Shown here: positions 29,230 to 40,528 of the stretch, one piece after another
Position numbering within the stretch: position 1 is the stretch's first letter
Layout of the letters: each line of letters starts with the position of its first letter
NCBI GenBank assembly: GCA_000171875.1
Contig: ABHI01000002.1
Span: 124,001 to 188,000 of the forward strand
Origin: Flavobacteriales bacterium ALC-1
GTDB lineage: Bacteria > Bacteroidota > Bacteroidia > Flavobacteriales > Flavobacteriaceae
Reading direction: 5' to 3'
Length of the DNA: 64,000 bases
The notes under the pieces: model-generated
What the model was told of the DNA's origin: nothing
The model's input: only the letters and a program-made list of their open reading frames with translations
Databases searched by the model: none
Made by a program: the position numbers and the translations under genes

Positions 29230-30369
29230 ATGAAATTTAATACAAAAACAATACATGGCGGTCAAGAACATGATCTTGCCTTTGGATCAGTAATGCCTCC
29301 AATTTATCAAACATCAACCTATGCACAATCCACTCCTGGTGGCCATAAAGGTTACGAATATTCTAGAACACATAATCCAACACGTCATGCTTTAGAAAAG
29401 GCTTTTGCAAGTATAGAAAACGGGAATCATGGCTTAGCTTTTGCTTCTGGTTTAGCAGCTATTGATGCGATTTTAAAATTATTACAATCTGGGGATGAAG
29501 TGATTTCTACAAACGATTTGTATGGAGGAACGTACCGTTTATTTACCAAAATCTATGAGGATTTTGGTATAAAATTTCATTTTATCGGAATGGAAAACGC
29601 TGAACATATAGAAGATTATATTAATGAAAACACAAAACTGATTTGGGTAGAAACACCAACCAATCCAATGCTAAATATTATTGATATTGTTACAACAGCT
29701 CAAATTGCAAAAAAACATAATGTTCTCTTAGGAGTTGATAATACATTTGCGACTCCATATTTACAACAGCCCTTAGATTTGGGTGCAGATATTGTAATGC
29801 ACTCTGCAACGAAGTACCTTGGGGGTCATAGTGATCTAGTAATGGGAGCATTAGTTGTTAAAGATAATGGTTTAGCTGAGCGTTTATATTTTATTCAGAA
29901 TGCAAGTGGAGCAGTTTGTGGTCCACAAGATGCTTTTTTAGCATTAAGGGGTATTAAGACGCTTCATATTCGTATGCAACGCCATTGTGAAAACGGAAAA
30001 GCAGTAGCAACATACTTAGTTAATCACCCAAAAATTGAAAACGTGTATTGGCCAGGTTTAGAGAATCACCCTAATCATGAGGTAGCAAAATCACAGATGA
30101 ATGATTTTGGTGGTATGGTTTCTTTTACAACCAAAGGAAATAATTATGAGGAAGCTATTAAAATTGTGGAAAACTTTAAAATATTCACTTTGGCAGAATC
30201 TTTAGGCGGAGTAGAATCATTAGCTGGACATCCGGCAAGTATGACACATGCAAGTATTCCTAAAGAAAATCGCGAAAAGACAGGTATTGTAGATTCGCTA
30301 ATAAGATTGAGTGTTGGTATTGAAGATGAGACAGATTTAATTGCTGATTTAAAACAAGCTATAGATTAA
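29230..30369 (+). CDS. metB: Cystathionine gamma-synthase (trans-sulfuration PLP enzyme)
   Basis: A 379-residue Cys/Met metabolism PLP enzyme. PLP lysine K195 in HSATKYLGGHSD, phosphate-binding YSRTHNPTRHALE and GLAAIDA, and the terminal LIRLSVGIEDETDLI motif. It most likely condenses an activated homoserine with cysteine to cystathionine; cystathionine gamma-lyase is very similar and cannot be excluded. Monocistronic. Confidence 0.88.
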   Translation: MKFNTKTIHGGQEHDLAFGSVMPPIYQTSTYAQSTPGGHKGYEYSRTHNPTRHALEKAFASIENGNHGLAFASGLAAIDAILKLLQSGDEVISTNDLYGGTYRLFTKIYEDFGIKFHFIGMENAEHIEDYINENTKLIWVETPTNPMLNIIDIVTTAQIAKKHNVLLGVDNTFATPYLQQPLDLGADIVMHSATKYLGGHSDLVMGALVVKDNGLAERLYFIQNASGAVCGPQDAFLALRGIKTLHIRMQRHCENGKAVATYLVNHPKIENVYWPGLENHPNHEVAKSQMNDFGGMVSFTTKGNNYEEAIKIVENFKIFTLAESLGGVESLAGHPASMTHASIPKENREKTGIVDSLIRLSVGIEDETDLIADLKQAID

Positions 30370-30383
30370 CTTATATACAGTTT

Positions 30384-31199
30384 TTAATCCAAGTAGTATA
30401 TATAACCAAGATTCAACCATACTAACCAGTCATTGGTTTTATTTGATGATAACTGGTGGTTTAGACCATCAGTAAAGTCATTAAAAAAGTATTGAAACCT
30501 TAAATCTATCATTAAATCTGAAAGAATACTTAATTTATATCTCGTACCAACGCTACTTACAATAGACCACGTAGACCCATTTGAAGCGTTTATAGAACCT
30601 GGATCCCATCTTGAATAAAAATTATTAGGGTCCTCAATGTTTCCAACATCATTTGGGTTTAAAGGATCTCCATTATTATAAGTTGTAAATACACTTGGAC
30701 GGTAAGATACATAGTGAGCCCCTAGACTAACAAAAGGAGCAAAAGAATAAACACCAGCCGCAAAGCCTCTTATGCTTCTTGGGAAAAATTCTAATTGCAT
30801 ACCAATGTCCCAGTTTTCAGCTTCACCTGAATGTGTTCTCAACTTGTCTGCATCTGTTGTAGTTTGACTTGGGTCAACAAATTCTCCAAAATGTTCAAGT
30901 TTTGTTTTATTCCAAGAAATTTCACTTCTTAATTTAAAGTGATCATTAAAATATTTGTCTGTAGTATAACAGTTACAATCGGCACGATAAGCAAAATTGA
31001 TATAGTGTACAATACCAATACCGATACCTGCATTTCCAGCATTAGTTTCAAAATCTGAGCGGACACCAAAATCAGATTGGTATGCAACAGGTCCGAAAAT
31101 AACGCCTAACTCATGAGAAAAGCCTAACTGCGAATAGCTTAATTGCATTGATAAAAGCAATGCAAAGGGAATAATTAATTTTTTAATATTTATTGCCAT
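30384..31199 (-). CDS. Flavobacterial outer-membrane protein (THC0290_0291 family)
   Basis: A 271-residue protein with a signal peptide (LLSMQLSYSQ) and alternating beta strands ending in an aromatic/YLD terminus, the pattern of an outer-membrane beta-barrel. It contains GIVHYINFAYRADCNCYTTD, which I associate with the THC0290_0291 family found in Flavobacteriaceae. Function unknown. Confidence 0.75.
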   Translation of the reverse strand: MAINIKKLIIPFALLLSMQLSYSQLGFSHELGVIFGPVAYQSDFGVRSDFETNAGNAGIGIGIVHYINFAYRADCNCYTTDKYFNDHFKLRSEISWNKTKLEHFGEFVDPSQTTTDADKLRTHSGEAENWDIGMQLEFFPRSIRGFAAGVYSFAPFVSLGAHYVSYRPSVFTTYNNGDPLNPNDVGNIEDPNNFYSRWDPGSINASNGSTWSIVSSVGTRYKLSILSDLMIDLRFQYFFNDFTDGLNHQLSSNKTNDWLVWLNLGYIYYLD

Positions 31200-31351
31200 C
31201 TAATTCTAATTAATTGATATGCTTATCGAGCAAATATATAAAAACTCGATGAAATACCAAATAAAACGGATAAAATGCATATTTATTATTTTTTTAAGAT
31301 TTAAATAATTTAAGACGTACTAAAAAATAATTGAGAATTTAAAAAAAATAA

Positions 31352-32761
<1,410 letters not shown>

Positions 32762-32785
32762 TAGATTCGTTTATATAATAGTATT

Positions 32786-32816
32786 AAGCTTCCGAAATTT
32801 TCGGAAGCTTTTTTTA
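32786..32816 (+). terminator. Intrinsic terminator after gdhA
   Basis: AAGCTTCCGAAA and TTTCGGAAGCTT stem with T-run (TTTTTTT). Confidence 0.92.
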
Positions 32817-32859
32817 TGACTTAATATATGAATCTCTCAATATTATCGTTACTATTAAA

Positions 32860-32867
32860 TATCTTTG
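32860..32867 (+). promoter_or_regulatory. -7 box of porZ-recO promoter
   Basis: TATCTTTG, perfect TAnnTTTG, 15 nt before the porZ ATG, implying a short leader. Confidence 0.6.
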
Positions 32868-32882
32868 AACAAACATTTATTA

Positions 32883-35270
32883 ATGCATAAAATTGTTTTT
32901 AAAATTTTTATATTGACTTTTGGCTTGTCTTTTTCTTGTTATAGTCAAGAAGTGTCATCACTATGGCAAGGGCATTTTTCTTATAATAATATCGTTGACG
33001 TTGTAAGCGGTGAAAATAAAATATATGCCGCTGCAGAAAATACAATTTTCGAGTATGATGTATTAACTACTGAATTAAATACAATATCTACAGTTGAAGG
33101 ACTTTCAGGAGGGCAAATAACTACAATATATTACAGTCAATTTTATCAATATTTACTCATAGGCTATGAAACTGGTCTAATCGAAGTATATTCTGAAACA
33201 GACCAATCTGTTTTAACCGTTGTAGATATTCTAGAAAAACAGAATATAACACCTGCGAATAAGCGTATTAATGATTTTTATGAAGATGACGGAGAAATTT
33301 ATATTTCTACAGATTTTGGTATATCAATATATGATTTAGAGGGATTAGAATTTGGGGACACTTATTTTTTAGGTAATGGTGGATCTCAAATTACAGTAAG
33401 TCAGGTTTCGATTTTAAATAATGAAATCTATGCTGCGTGTTTAAATGGTAATGGCATAAAAAAAGCTGATTTAAACAATCCTAACTTAATAGATTTTCAG
33501 CAATGGCAGACAGTTATTCCAGGGGATTATTACACAATGAGTACTATAAACAATAACTTATATTCTGTAAGATCTAATAGAGTTCTTTATCAAATAAATG
33601 GGGCTTCAGTTACTACATTACTTACGTTACCATTATTACCTTTAGATGCAAACGTAACTAATTCTAACCTAATTTTTTCAACAACAAATACGGTTTATGT
33701 ATATGACGAAAACATACAGTTGGTTAATAGTTTTCAGCCTACGATAGATTTTAATACAAATTTTACTTCTGCAGTTGTGCTAAACGAATTTATATACATT
33801 GGTACAGAAGATTTTGGTGTATTAAGCAATCAAATTTCGGATAATAGTTCATATGTAGATATTAAACCTAATGGACCTTTGTTTAATAGTGCGTATAGAG
33901 TTAATACAGATTCTGAAACCGTTTGGGTCTCTTTTGGGGATTACACTTCTACAATCAACCCTTCGCCGATAAGAAATAGAGGGCTCAGTTATTTTAATGA
34001 TGATGAATGGAAAAACATACCCTTTGATAGTGTTTTAGGTGCAAGAAATTTATCTGAGATTTCTGTTAATAATTTTAATCCAAATCAAGTATTTATCAGT
34101 TCTGTTCAAGATGGAATTTTAGAGATTAATGATTTTGTACCTACGATTTTATACAATCAAAACAATAGTGGGCTAGAATCGTTAATTCTTCCAGGTTCAC
34201 CAAATTTTGTCAGTATTAGAGTTACTGATAAAAAGTTTGATAGTAATGGCTTGCTTTGGTCTATAACAAGTAGAGTAGATAGAGCGTTAAAGTCGTACAA
34301 TCCTATTACTGGTAATTGGCAAGGCTATAGCTTTTCTAATTTAATTGAAGATCCATTAAATGATGAAGATGGTTTTTTTGATTTGCAAATAGGTAATGAT
34401 GGAACAAAATGGATTGGGTCCTACAATAATGGCTTAATCGCGTTTAATGAAAATATTGCGACTAACCCGTTACGTAATATAAGTACTGAAGCGCAAAATG
34501 TACTCCCATTTACAAGATTTACAGCTTTAGCTTTAGATGACAGAAACCAACTTTGGATTGGTACAACAAAAGGATTACGAGTATTATTTAATACTACCGG
34601 GTTTTATGATAATCCTAATCCAACACTCAACCAAATTATCATTTTAGAAGATGGTATTCCAAAAGAATTGTTAGAGAATCAATCTATTTCAGATATTGAA
34701 GTAGATGGCTCAAATAATAAATGGATTGCAACAGCAGATTCTGGTGCGTTTTATTTTTCATCAGATGGTCAAAATACAATTTATCACTTCACAACAGATA
34801 ATTCGCCTTTGCCGTCAAATCGAATTAATGATATCGCTTTAGATTCTGATAATGGAATTGTTTATATCGCAACAAATAGGGGGTTAATGTCCTTTAAAGC
34901 TGGTGGCTCTAAACCAGAGGAAACCTTAGAAAATGCGTTTGCTTATCCTAATCCTGTACGACCAGAATATAACGTGCTTGGATTTAACGATTTAAAGGAT
35001 ATTAATAAAGGTGTAAAAGTTAGTGGTTTAACAGATCGTGTTAATATTAAAATAACGGATATTGAAGGCAATCTAGTTGCAGAAGCTCAATCTAATGTTA
35101 ACCAACGATCTTCTAATACCAATTATAATTTTGCTATTGATGGAGGCACAGCGATATGGAATGGTAAAAATTTAGCTAATTCTGTTGTTAGGAGTGGTGT
35201 TTATTTAATAATGATTTCAGATTTAGATTCTTTTGAAACTAAAGTAATAAAAGTTTTAATAGTTAGGTAA
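32883..35270 (+). CDS. porZ: T9SS component PorZ (two beta-propellers)
   Basis: A 795-residue exported protein with signal peptide to about residue 22 (LSFSCYSQ). Repeated propeller blades of about 40-50 residues run along it (DRNQLWIGTTKGLRVL, SNNKWIATADSGAFYFS, NGIVYIATNRGLMSF), and a C-terminal sandwich begins at AYPNPVRPEYNVLG. PorZ is part of the T9SS attachment complex that delivers A-LPS-type anchors to secreted cargo. ATG 32883 is chosen; an upstream TTG lies in the promoter. recO follows after 3 nt, the usual Bacteroidetes arrangement. Confidence 0.88.
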   Translation: MHKIVFKIFILTFGLSFSCYSQEVSSLWQGHFSYNNIVDVVSGENKIYAAAENTIFEYDVLTTELNTISTVEGLSGGQITTIYYSQFYQYLLIGYETGLIEVYSETDQSVLTVVDILEKQNITPANKRINDFYEDDGEIYISTDFGISIYDLEGLEFGDTYFLGNGGSQITVSQVSILNNEIYAACLNGNGIKKADLNNPNLIDFQQWQTVIPGDYYTMSTINNNLYSVRSNRVLYQINGASVTTLLTLPLLPLDANVTNSNLIFSTTNTVYVYDENIQLVNSFQPTIDFNTNFTSAVVLNEFIYIGTEDFGVLSNQISDNSSYVDIKPNGPLFNSAYRVNTDSETVWVSFGDYTSTINPSPIRNRGLSYFNDDEWKNIPFDSVLGARNLSEISVNNFNPNQVFISSVQDGILEINDFVPTILYNQNNSGLESLILPGSPNFVSIRVTDKKFDSNGLLWSITSRVDRALKSYNPITGNWQGYSFSNLIEDPLNDEDGFFDLQIGNDGTKWIGSYNNGLIAFNENIATNPLRNISTEAQNVLPFTRFTALALDDRNQLWIGTTKGLRVLFNTTGFYDNPNPTLNQIIILEDGIPKELLENQSISDIEVDGSNNKWIATADSGAFYFSSDGQNTIYHFTTDNSPLPSNRINDIALDSDNGIVYIATNRGLMSFKAGGSKPEETLENAFAYPNPVRPEYNVLGFNDLKDINKGVKVSGLTDRVNIKITDIEGNLVAEAQSNVNQRSSNTNYNFAIDGGTAIWNGKNLANSVVRSGVYLIMISDLDSFETKVIKVLIVR

Positions 35271-35273
35271 AAG

Positions 35274-35993
35274 ATGCTTACAACAAATAATAGCATTGTT
35301 CTTTCAAAACTAAAATATAGAGATTACGATCTTATTGTTAAGTGCTATACCCAACAAAGAGGTGTAGTCAGTTACATTTTAAGAGGTGTTTTAAAATCTA
35401 AAAAAGGGCAAACAAAAACAGTGTACTTTCAAGCCTTATCTCAGCTTCAAATCGAAGAAAATTATAAACCTAATCAATCACTACATTCTATAAAAGAAGT
35501 CAAACTAAATTACATTTATAAAAGTCTTCACACTAATATTTATAAAAGTGCTATTGTTTTATTCTTATCCGAAATTCTTTCAAATGTTTTAAAAGAAGAA
35601 GAAAAGAATGAAGATTTGTTTAATTATATAAAAACGGCACTTCAGTATTTAGACAGTGAAGATAATTTTTCAAATTTTCATTTGTTATTTCTTTTAAAAT
35701 TAACTCGTTATTTAGGATTTCAGCCTGAAAATTTAAATGACAGTTACCCTTATTTTAATCTAGAATCAGGTGTTTTTGAAGCTTCAAACCAAGGAATTCA
35801 TTCTATTTTTGGCGCAAATTTAACACTGTTAAAACGCTTGTTGGGCACAAATTTTGATGCATTAGACTCTATAAAGATAAATGCAAAACAACGACATGAG
35901 TTTTTAAATATGTTATTGTATTATTTTGAATTACATTTGGGCAATTTTAAAAAACCCAAATCTTTACAAGTGCTTAACGATGTATTTCATTAA
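35274..35993 (+). CDS. recO: DNA repair protein RecO
   Basis: A 239-residue RecO: N-terminal OB fold (SIVLSKLKYRDYDLIVKCYT, VSYILRGVLKSKKG) and a helical C-terminal domain (FLLKLTRYLGFQP). The zinc-binding Cys of many RecO proteins are not seen. RecO loads RecA on SSB-coated DNA. Co-transcribed with porZ. Confidence 0.92.
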   Translation: MLTTNNSIVLSKLKYRDYDLIVKCYTQQRGVVSYILRGVLKSKKGQTKTVYFQALSQLQIEENYKPNQSLHSIKEVKLNYIYKSLHTNIYKSAIVLFLSEILSNVLKEEEKNEDLFNYIKTALQYLDSEDNFSNFHLLFLLKLTRYLGFQPENLNDSYPYFNLESGVFEASNQGIHSIFGANLTLLKRLLGTNFDALDSIKINAKQRHEFLNMLLYYFELHLGNFKKPKSLQVLNDVFH

Positions 35994-36016
35994 GCCAACT
36001 TTTAAGAAACGATTTA

Positions 36017-38452
36017 ATGATTATTAGTATAAAGGTGAAGTATAATATCATTTTTAGTATTTTTTTATTTTTCTTTCTGCAGTTAAGTTCTGCCCAAACT
36101 GTTACGGTTTTAGATGAGGAAACCAATGCACCAATTCCTGGTGTGGCTTTATACAATTTTAAAAAGAGTAAATCTTTAGTAACTGATTCTAATGGAAAGG
36201 CTTCATTAGATAGTTTTAGTATTAACGAAACTATTTATTTTCAAGATTTTCTATATGAAAAGCGACAATTTAAAAAATCTGAAATAGCTAAAAGCAATAA
36301 TGTAGTTTACTTAAAACTTAAAGTAGAAGGTTTAAGCCAAATTGTTATTTCTGCTTCTAAATTTGAACAAAGTAAACGGGATATACCTCAAACTATAGTC
36401 AGTATTGATGCTAAAGAAATTGCTTTGTCTAATCCGCAAACAAGTGCAGATTTACTAGAAAATTCGGGTAATATTTATATTCAAAAAAGCCAATTAGGTG
36501 GGGGAAGCCCTATGATTAGAGGTTTTTCTACAAATAGACTTTTAATTTCAGTTGATGGTGTTCGCATGAATAATGCCATTTTTAGAGGGGGTAATCTTCA
36601 AAATGTAATTTCTATAGACCCTTTTGCAATTAAAAACACTGAAGTCACTTTAGGTGCTGGTTCTGTAGTATATGGTAGTGATGCTATTGGAGGTGTAATG
36701 AGTTTTTACACTAAAAAACCACAATTATCTTATAAAGATGAATTGTTTCTTAATGGGAATGCATTAGTAAGATATGCTACTGCCAACAAAGAAAGAACGG
36801 GACATTTTGATATTAATCTAGGTTATAAAAAATGGGCATTTTTAACTAGTGTAAGTTATACTGATTTTGATGATTTAAGAATGGGTAGTAACGGTCCAAT
36901 AGATTATATAAGGTCAGAATATGTGGTTAGAGAAAATGGCGAAGATGTTATAGTTGAAAACCCAAATCCTTTAGTACAAATACCAACAGCTTATGACCAA
37001 ATCAACCTTATGCAAAAAGTAAGGTATGAGCCATCAGATAACCTTAACTTTGATTTAGGAATGTACTACTCTTCTACTTCGGATTATTCTCGGTATGATA
37101 GATTGTTACGATATAGAGGAGATAATTTACGCTCGGCAGAATGGAATTATGGACCACAGCAATGGTTTATGGGAAATTTTCAAGTAACAAAATTAAGTAG
37201 CAATTCTAATCTTTATGATAAGATACAAGCAACTGTAGCCTATCAAAATTTTAAAGAAAGTAGAGAAGATAGAGATTTTCAATCTTCAATAAGAGATATT
37301 GGAGAAGAATCCGTTGATGCGATATCTCTCAATGTGGATTTAGAGAAAAAAATAAACACTAAATCTAGTGTTTTCTATGGCATAGAATATCTTCATAATA
37401 CTGTAGATTCAGAAGGTTTTGAAGAAAATATTGAAACTGATCAAAGTATGCCAGATGTAACACGATATCCAGATGGGTCAACCTGGCAATCTATGGCAGC
37501 TTATGCGAGTTTAAAGTATAAACCTAATTCAAAATTTGTGTTTCAATCTGGGCTTCGATTTAATCAAGTTATTGCTAAAGCAGATTTTGTAGATAATAAT
37601 GTGTTTTTAAACCTTCCCTTTGATGATGCCGAAGTTAATACAGGTGCATTAACCGGTACGGCTGGTATCACATGGTTACCGAGTGACATGATACAATGGA
37701 AGTTAAATGCTTCAACGGCGTTTAGAGCACCTAATATAGATGATATAGGAAAAGTTTTTGATAGTGAACCTGGTTCTGTAGTAGTACCCAATAAAAATCT
37801 TGAAGCAGAATATGCTTATAGTGGAGAATTGGGCTTAAAGCTAAATTTTGATGATAAGTTTATTTTAGATATGGCAACCTATTACACCTTTCTTGATAAT
37901 GCCTTAATACGAAGAGATTTTGAATTAAATGGTGAAACTGAAATTATGTACAATGGTGAATTAAGTACAGTTCAAGCTATACAAAATGCCTCAAAAGCTT
38001 GGATTTATGGTTTTGAGGTAGGTTTAGAAATCAATTTTTCAGAACAATTAAAATTACACTCTCAATATAATATTATTGGCGGCACAGAAGATAATAATGG
38101 AGTAGAAGAACCAATAAGACATGTAGCCCCAAACTTTGGGCGCACCCATTTTACTTGGCAAAATAAAAAATTTCTAGTCGATGCGTTTTTAGTCTATAAT
38201 AATGAGCTGTCGTTTAATCAATTAGCAGTGTCAGAAACGTCAAAAGACTACTTATATGCTAAAGACGAAAACGGAAACCCTTATGCACCTTCATGGTATA
38301 CGCTGAACTTAAGAACGCAATATCAATGGAATGATAAACTGAGTATTACGGCTAGTTTAGAAAATATAACGGACCAGCGTTACAGACCTTATTCATCAGG
38401 TATATCATCTGCTGGTAGAAACTTGATAGTAGCTATAAAATACACATTATAA
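36017..38452 (+). CDS. TonB-dependent outer-membrane receptor
   Basis: An 811-residue receptor: signal peptide to about residue 26 (FLQLSSAQ), an N-terminal CarboxypepD_reg-like domain (about 27-100, VTVLDEETNAPIPGVALYNF), plug domain with SPMIRGFSTNRLLISVDGVR and GAGSVVYGSDAIGGV, and a 22-strand barrel ending in IVAIKYTL. The plug resembles haem/haemoglobin-type receptors, which is a weak hint at the ligand. It starts 23 nt after recO; recX follows. Confidence 0.9.
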   Translation: MIISIKVKYNIIFSIFLFFFLQLSSAQTVTVLDEETNAPIPGVALYNFKKSKSLVTDSNGKASLDSFSINETIYFQDFLYEKRQFKKSEIAKSNNVVYLKLKVEGLSQIVISASKFEQSKRDIPQTIVSIDAKEIALSNPQTSADLLENSGNIYIQKSQLGGGSPMIRGFSTNRLLISVDGVRMNNAIFRGGNLQNVISIDPFAIKNTEVTLGAGSVVYGSDAIGGVMSFYTKKPQLSYKDELFLNGNALVRYATANKERTGHFDINLGYKKWAFLTSVSYTDFDDLRMGSNGPIDYIRSEYVVRENGEDVIVENPNPLVQIPTAYDQINLMQKVRYEPSDNLNFDLGMYYSSTSDYSRYDRLLRYRGDNLRSAEWNYGPQQWFMGNFQVTKLSSNSNLYDKIQATVAYQNFKESREDRDFQSSIRDIGEESVDAISLNVDLEKKINTKSSVFYGIEYLHNTVDSEGFEENIETDQSMPDVTRYPDGSTWQSMAAYASLKYKPNSKFVFQSGLRFNQVIAKADFVDNNVFLNLPFDDAEVNTGALTGTAGITWLPSDMIQWKLNASTAFRAPNIDDIGKVFDSEPGSVVVPNKNLEAEYAYSGELGLKLNFDDKFILDMATYYTFLDNALIRRDFELNGETEIMYNGELSTVQAIQNASKAWIYGFEVGLEINFSEQLKLHSQYNIIGGTEDNNGVEEPIRHVAPNFGRTHFTWQNKKFLVDAFLVYNNELSFNQLAVSETSKDYLYAKDENGNPYAPSWYTLNLRTQYQWNDKLSITASLENITDQRYRPYSSGISSAGRNLIVAIKYTL

Positions 38453-38500
38453 GTATAACATTGTAATGTTATATTAAAACTATATTAGGCTGAGTTAATC

Positions 38501-38971
38501 ATGAATATTAGTAAAACATATACAGTTGATGAGGCGCAAAAAAAGCTAGAAGGTTATTGTGCTTACCAAGAGCGATGCCATAAAGAAGTGAGAACTAAGT
38601 TGAAAGAAATGAAGATGATTCCTGAGGCTATTGATAAGATTGTGGTACATCTAATTCAGAATAACTATCTTAATGAAGAGCGTTTTGCTAAAGCCTTCGT
38701 TAGAGGAAAATTTAGGATTAAGAAATGGGGGAAAAATAGATTAATTAGAGAATTAAAGTTTAGAGAGGTTTCAAAGTATAGTATTGATACTGCGCTTAAA
38801 GAAATAGATTTAGAGGACTATCATAAAACCTTAGATGAATTGACAAAAAAGCGTATAGTACAAGTCAAAGAAAAGAATAGCTATAAAAAGAAAAAAAAGG
38901 TTGCCGATTATTTATTGTATCGAGGTTGGGAGTCTCATCTGGTCTATGAGAAACTTAATGAATACCTATAA
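38501..38971 (+). CDS. recX: RecX regulatory protein
   Basis: A 156-residue helical protein with RecX repeats: AQKKLEGYCAYQERCHKEVR, NNYLNEERFAKAFVRGKF, KWGKNRLIRELKFR, and a final YLLYRGWESHLVYEKLNEYL. It modulates RecA filaments. recA is not in the window. Followed by a strong terminator. Confidence 0.9.
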   Translation: MNISKTYTVDEAQKKLEGYCAYQERCHKEVRTKLKEMKMIPEAIDKIVVHLIQNNYLNEERFAKAFVRGKFRIKKWGKNRLIRELKFREVSKYSIDTALKEIDLEDYHKTLDELTKKRIVQVKEKNSYKKKKKVADYLLYRGWESHLVYEKLNEYL

Positions 38972-39016
38972 AAAAGCCTTTTCAGTCCCAATAGTAATCG
39001 AAAGAAAAGGCTTTTA
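38972..39016. terminator. Intrinsic terminator after recX
   Basis: AAAAGCCTTTTC and GAAAAGGCTTTT arms around a 20-nt loop, with A- and T-runs; serves both convergent genes. Confidence 0.8.
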
Positions 39017-39035
39017 ATTATTTTATATAAATAGA

Positions 39036-39527
39036 CTACAAATTAAACGTAGCTCCAATATTTACAGCAAACTGATTGTGGATATAATACCCAATATCTG
39101 TTTTATCATTACTATATTTTGCTAATGGAAAGGTGGCCTCTGCAAATATACCGAAACCTTCAGAAAAGAAATAGCGAGCACCTGTATGACCACCAAAGTT
39201 TTTTAAGCTTAGACTAAGACCAGGGTAAAAATCAAAATTTTCATCAATATTTAGTACACTACCTAAATTAGCATTAAATCTAGCTTTTAGATCAAAACGA
39301 TCTCCGAAATCTGCATCTAATTTTTCATCAATGCCTAAAGCATATGATGAAGATACACCTACGGATATATTATCTCCTAAACCATAATCAAAGCTCACAT
39401 TAATACCTGTTGCTTCATCTTGAAAATTAGCTCCAATCTGAAATTTTTGATCACCTTTTCCTTCAAATGCCTGTGCATTGACAAGAGAAACTGACACTAT
39501 TGCAATAATTAAAAATAAATTTTTCAT
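39036..39527 (-). CDS. Outer-membrane beta-barrel protein (DUF6646-like)
   Basis: A 163-residue exported protein: signal peptide MKNLFLIIAIVSVSLVNAQ, then beta strands with FQIGANFQDEATGINVSFDY and a terminal FAVNIGATFNL typical of a small porin-like barrel. I chose ATG 39527; the frame extends 10 codons upstream without support. Function unknown. Confidence 0.75.
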   Translation of the reverse strand: MKNLFLIIAIVSVSLVNAQAFEGKGDQKFQIGANFQDEATGINVSFDYGLGDNISVGVSSSYALGIDEKLDADFGDRFDLKARFNANLGSVLNIDENFDFYPGLSLSLKNFGGHTGARYFFSEGFGIFAEATFPLAKYSNDKTDIGYYIHNQFAVNIGATFNL

Positions 39528-39592
39528 AATTTTTTGTTCTAAAATTTGAGAAGGCAAATATATTACAAGTTTTTAAAATGAAAATTAATTTT

Positions 39593-40453
39593 CTAAAAAC
39601 TCTCGTTGGTGTTTGTTATAGCTTTTTCATTTTTCCAATCAATCCATTTTTGTCCTTTAATTCTGCGCATTAGGTTATCGTAATTTCGCATTAAAAACAC
39701 ATTATAAATGGCTTTACTTAGGTTTTTAGGGTTTCTAGCTATAGCTCTTAAGCTCATAGAAAAACCAGGGGTAATATACTTCATATAATGCCAATAGCCT
39801 TCTGGCATATAGAGTATTTCTCCATGATTTAAATTACAAATCCATCCTTTAGCATGTTTAAGTGCTGGCCATTTATCAAAATCTGGATTAGAAAAATCTA
39901 TATCTTCTCTAGTAATTAGAGAGTGTGGTACTTTATATAAATATTTATTTTGTTTTTGATCGAATAGGATACATTGTTTTTTACCTTCAAAGTGAAAATG
40001 AAAAATATTGGCTAAATCTATATCATAATGCATAAAAGTGTGCGAATTAGTGCCACCAAAAAATAACATTGGTAAACCTTTCATAAGCTTGAGCCCAAAA
40101 TCTGGATATCTAAAGTCTTTTTGAAGTTGTGGTATTTCCTTTAAAATATTCCAAAGAAAAATACGATATTTAGTAGGTTTTTGTTTTAGTAAATCTACAT
40201 ATTCACTCATTTTCATGGTGGCATGTGCTTCATTAAAACCGTCTTTATAATCTACTGGTCGATCATCATAAAGTGGTACTATTTTATCACCAGCCACTTC
40301 TTTCATATAGTCTAAACTCCATTTAGAATAGGCAGGCCAATCTTCTATAAAATGCTCTATGACCACAGGTTTTTGTGGTTTAAAATAGTGCTTTATAAAA
40401 TCGGCTTTCGTGATCGTTTTAACACGAGGAATGTCTTGTAGATTTAATTGCAA
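39593..40453 (-). CDS. JmjC/cupin-like 2-oxoglutarate oxygenase
   Basis: A 286-residue protein with a JmjC-type double-stranded beta helix. The iron site is H142-Y-D144 (FMHYDIDL) and H222 (PEGYWHYM), and FEGKKQCILFDQKQNKYLY matches cupin_8 enzymes. Such proteins hydroxylate amino acid side chains of proteins; the target is unknown. The start is TTG 40453; no ATG precedes residue 50. Confidence 0.85.
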   Translation of the reverse strand: MQLNLQDIPRVKTITKADFIKHYFKPQKPVVIEHFIEDWPAYSKWSLDYMKEVAGDKIVPLYDDRPVDYKDGFNEAHATMKMSEYVDLLKQKPTKYRIFLWNILKEIPQLQKDFRYPDFGLKLMKGLPMLFFGGTNSHTFMHYDIDLANIFHFHFEGKKQCILFDQKQNKYLYKVPHSLITREDIDFSNPDFDKWPALKHAKGWICNLNHGEILYMPEGYWHYMKYITPGFSMSLRAIARNPKNLSKAIYNVFLMRNYDNLMRRIKGQKWIDWKNEKAITNTNESF

Positions 40454-40528
40454 TATCCAAATGTTTAGTAAGTCGAAGTTAATAAAACGTTACCAAAATC
40501 TAAATATTGTCAAATGAATTTTAACAGA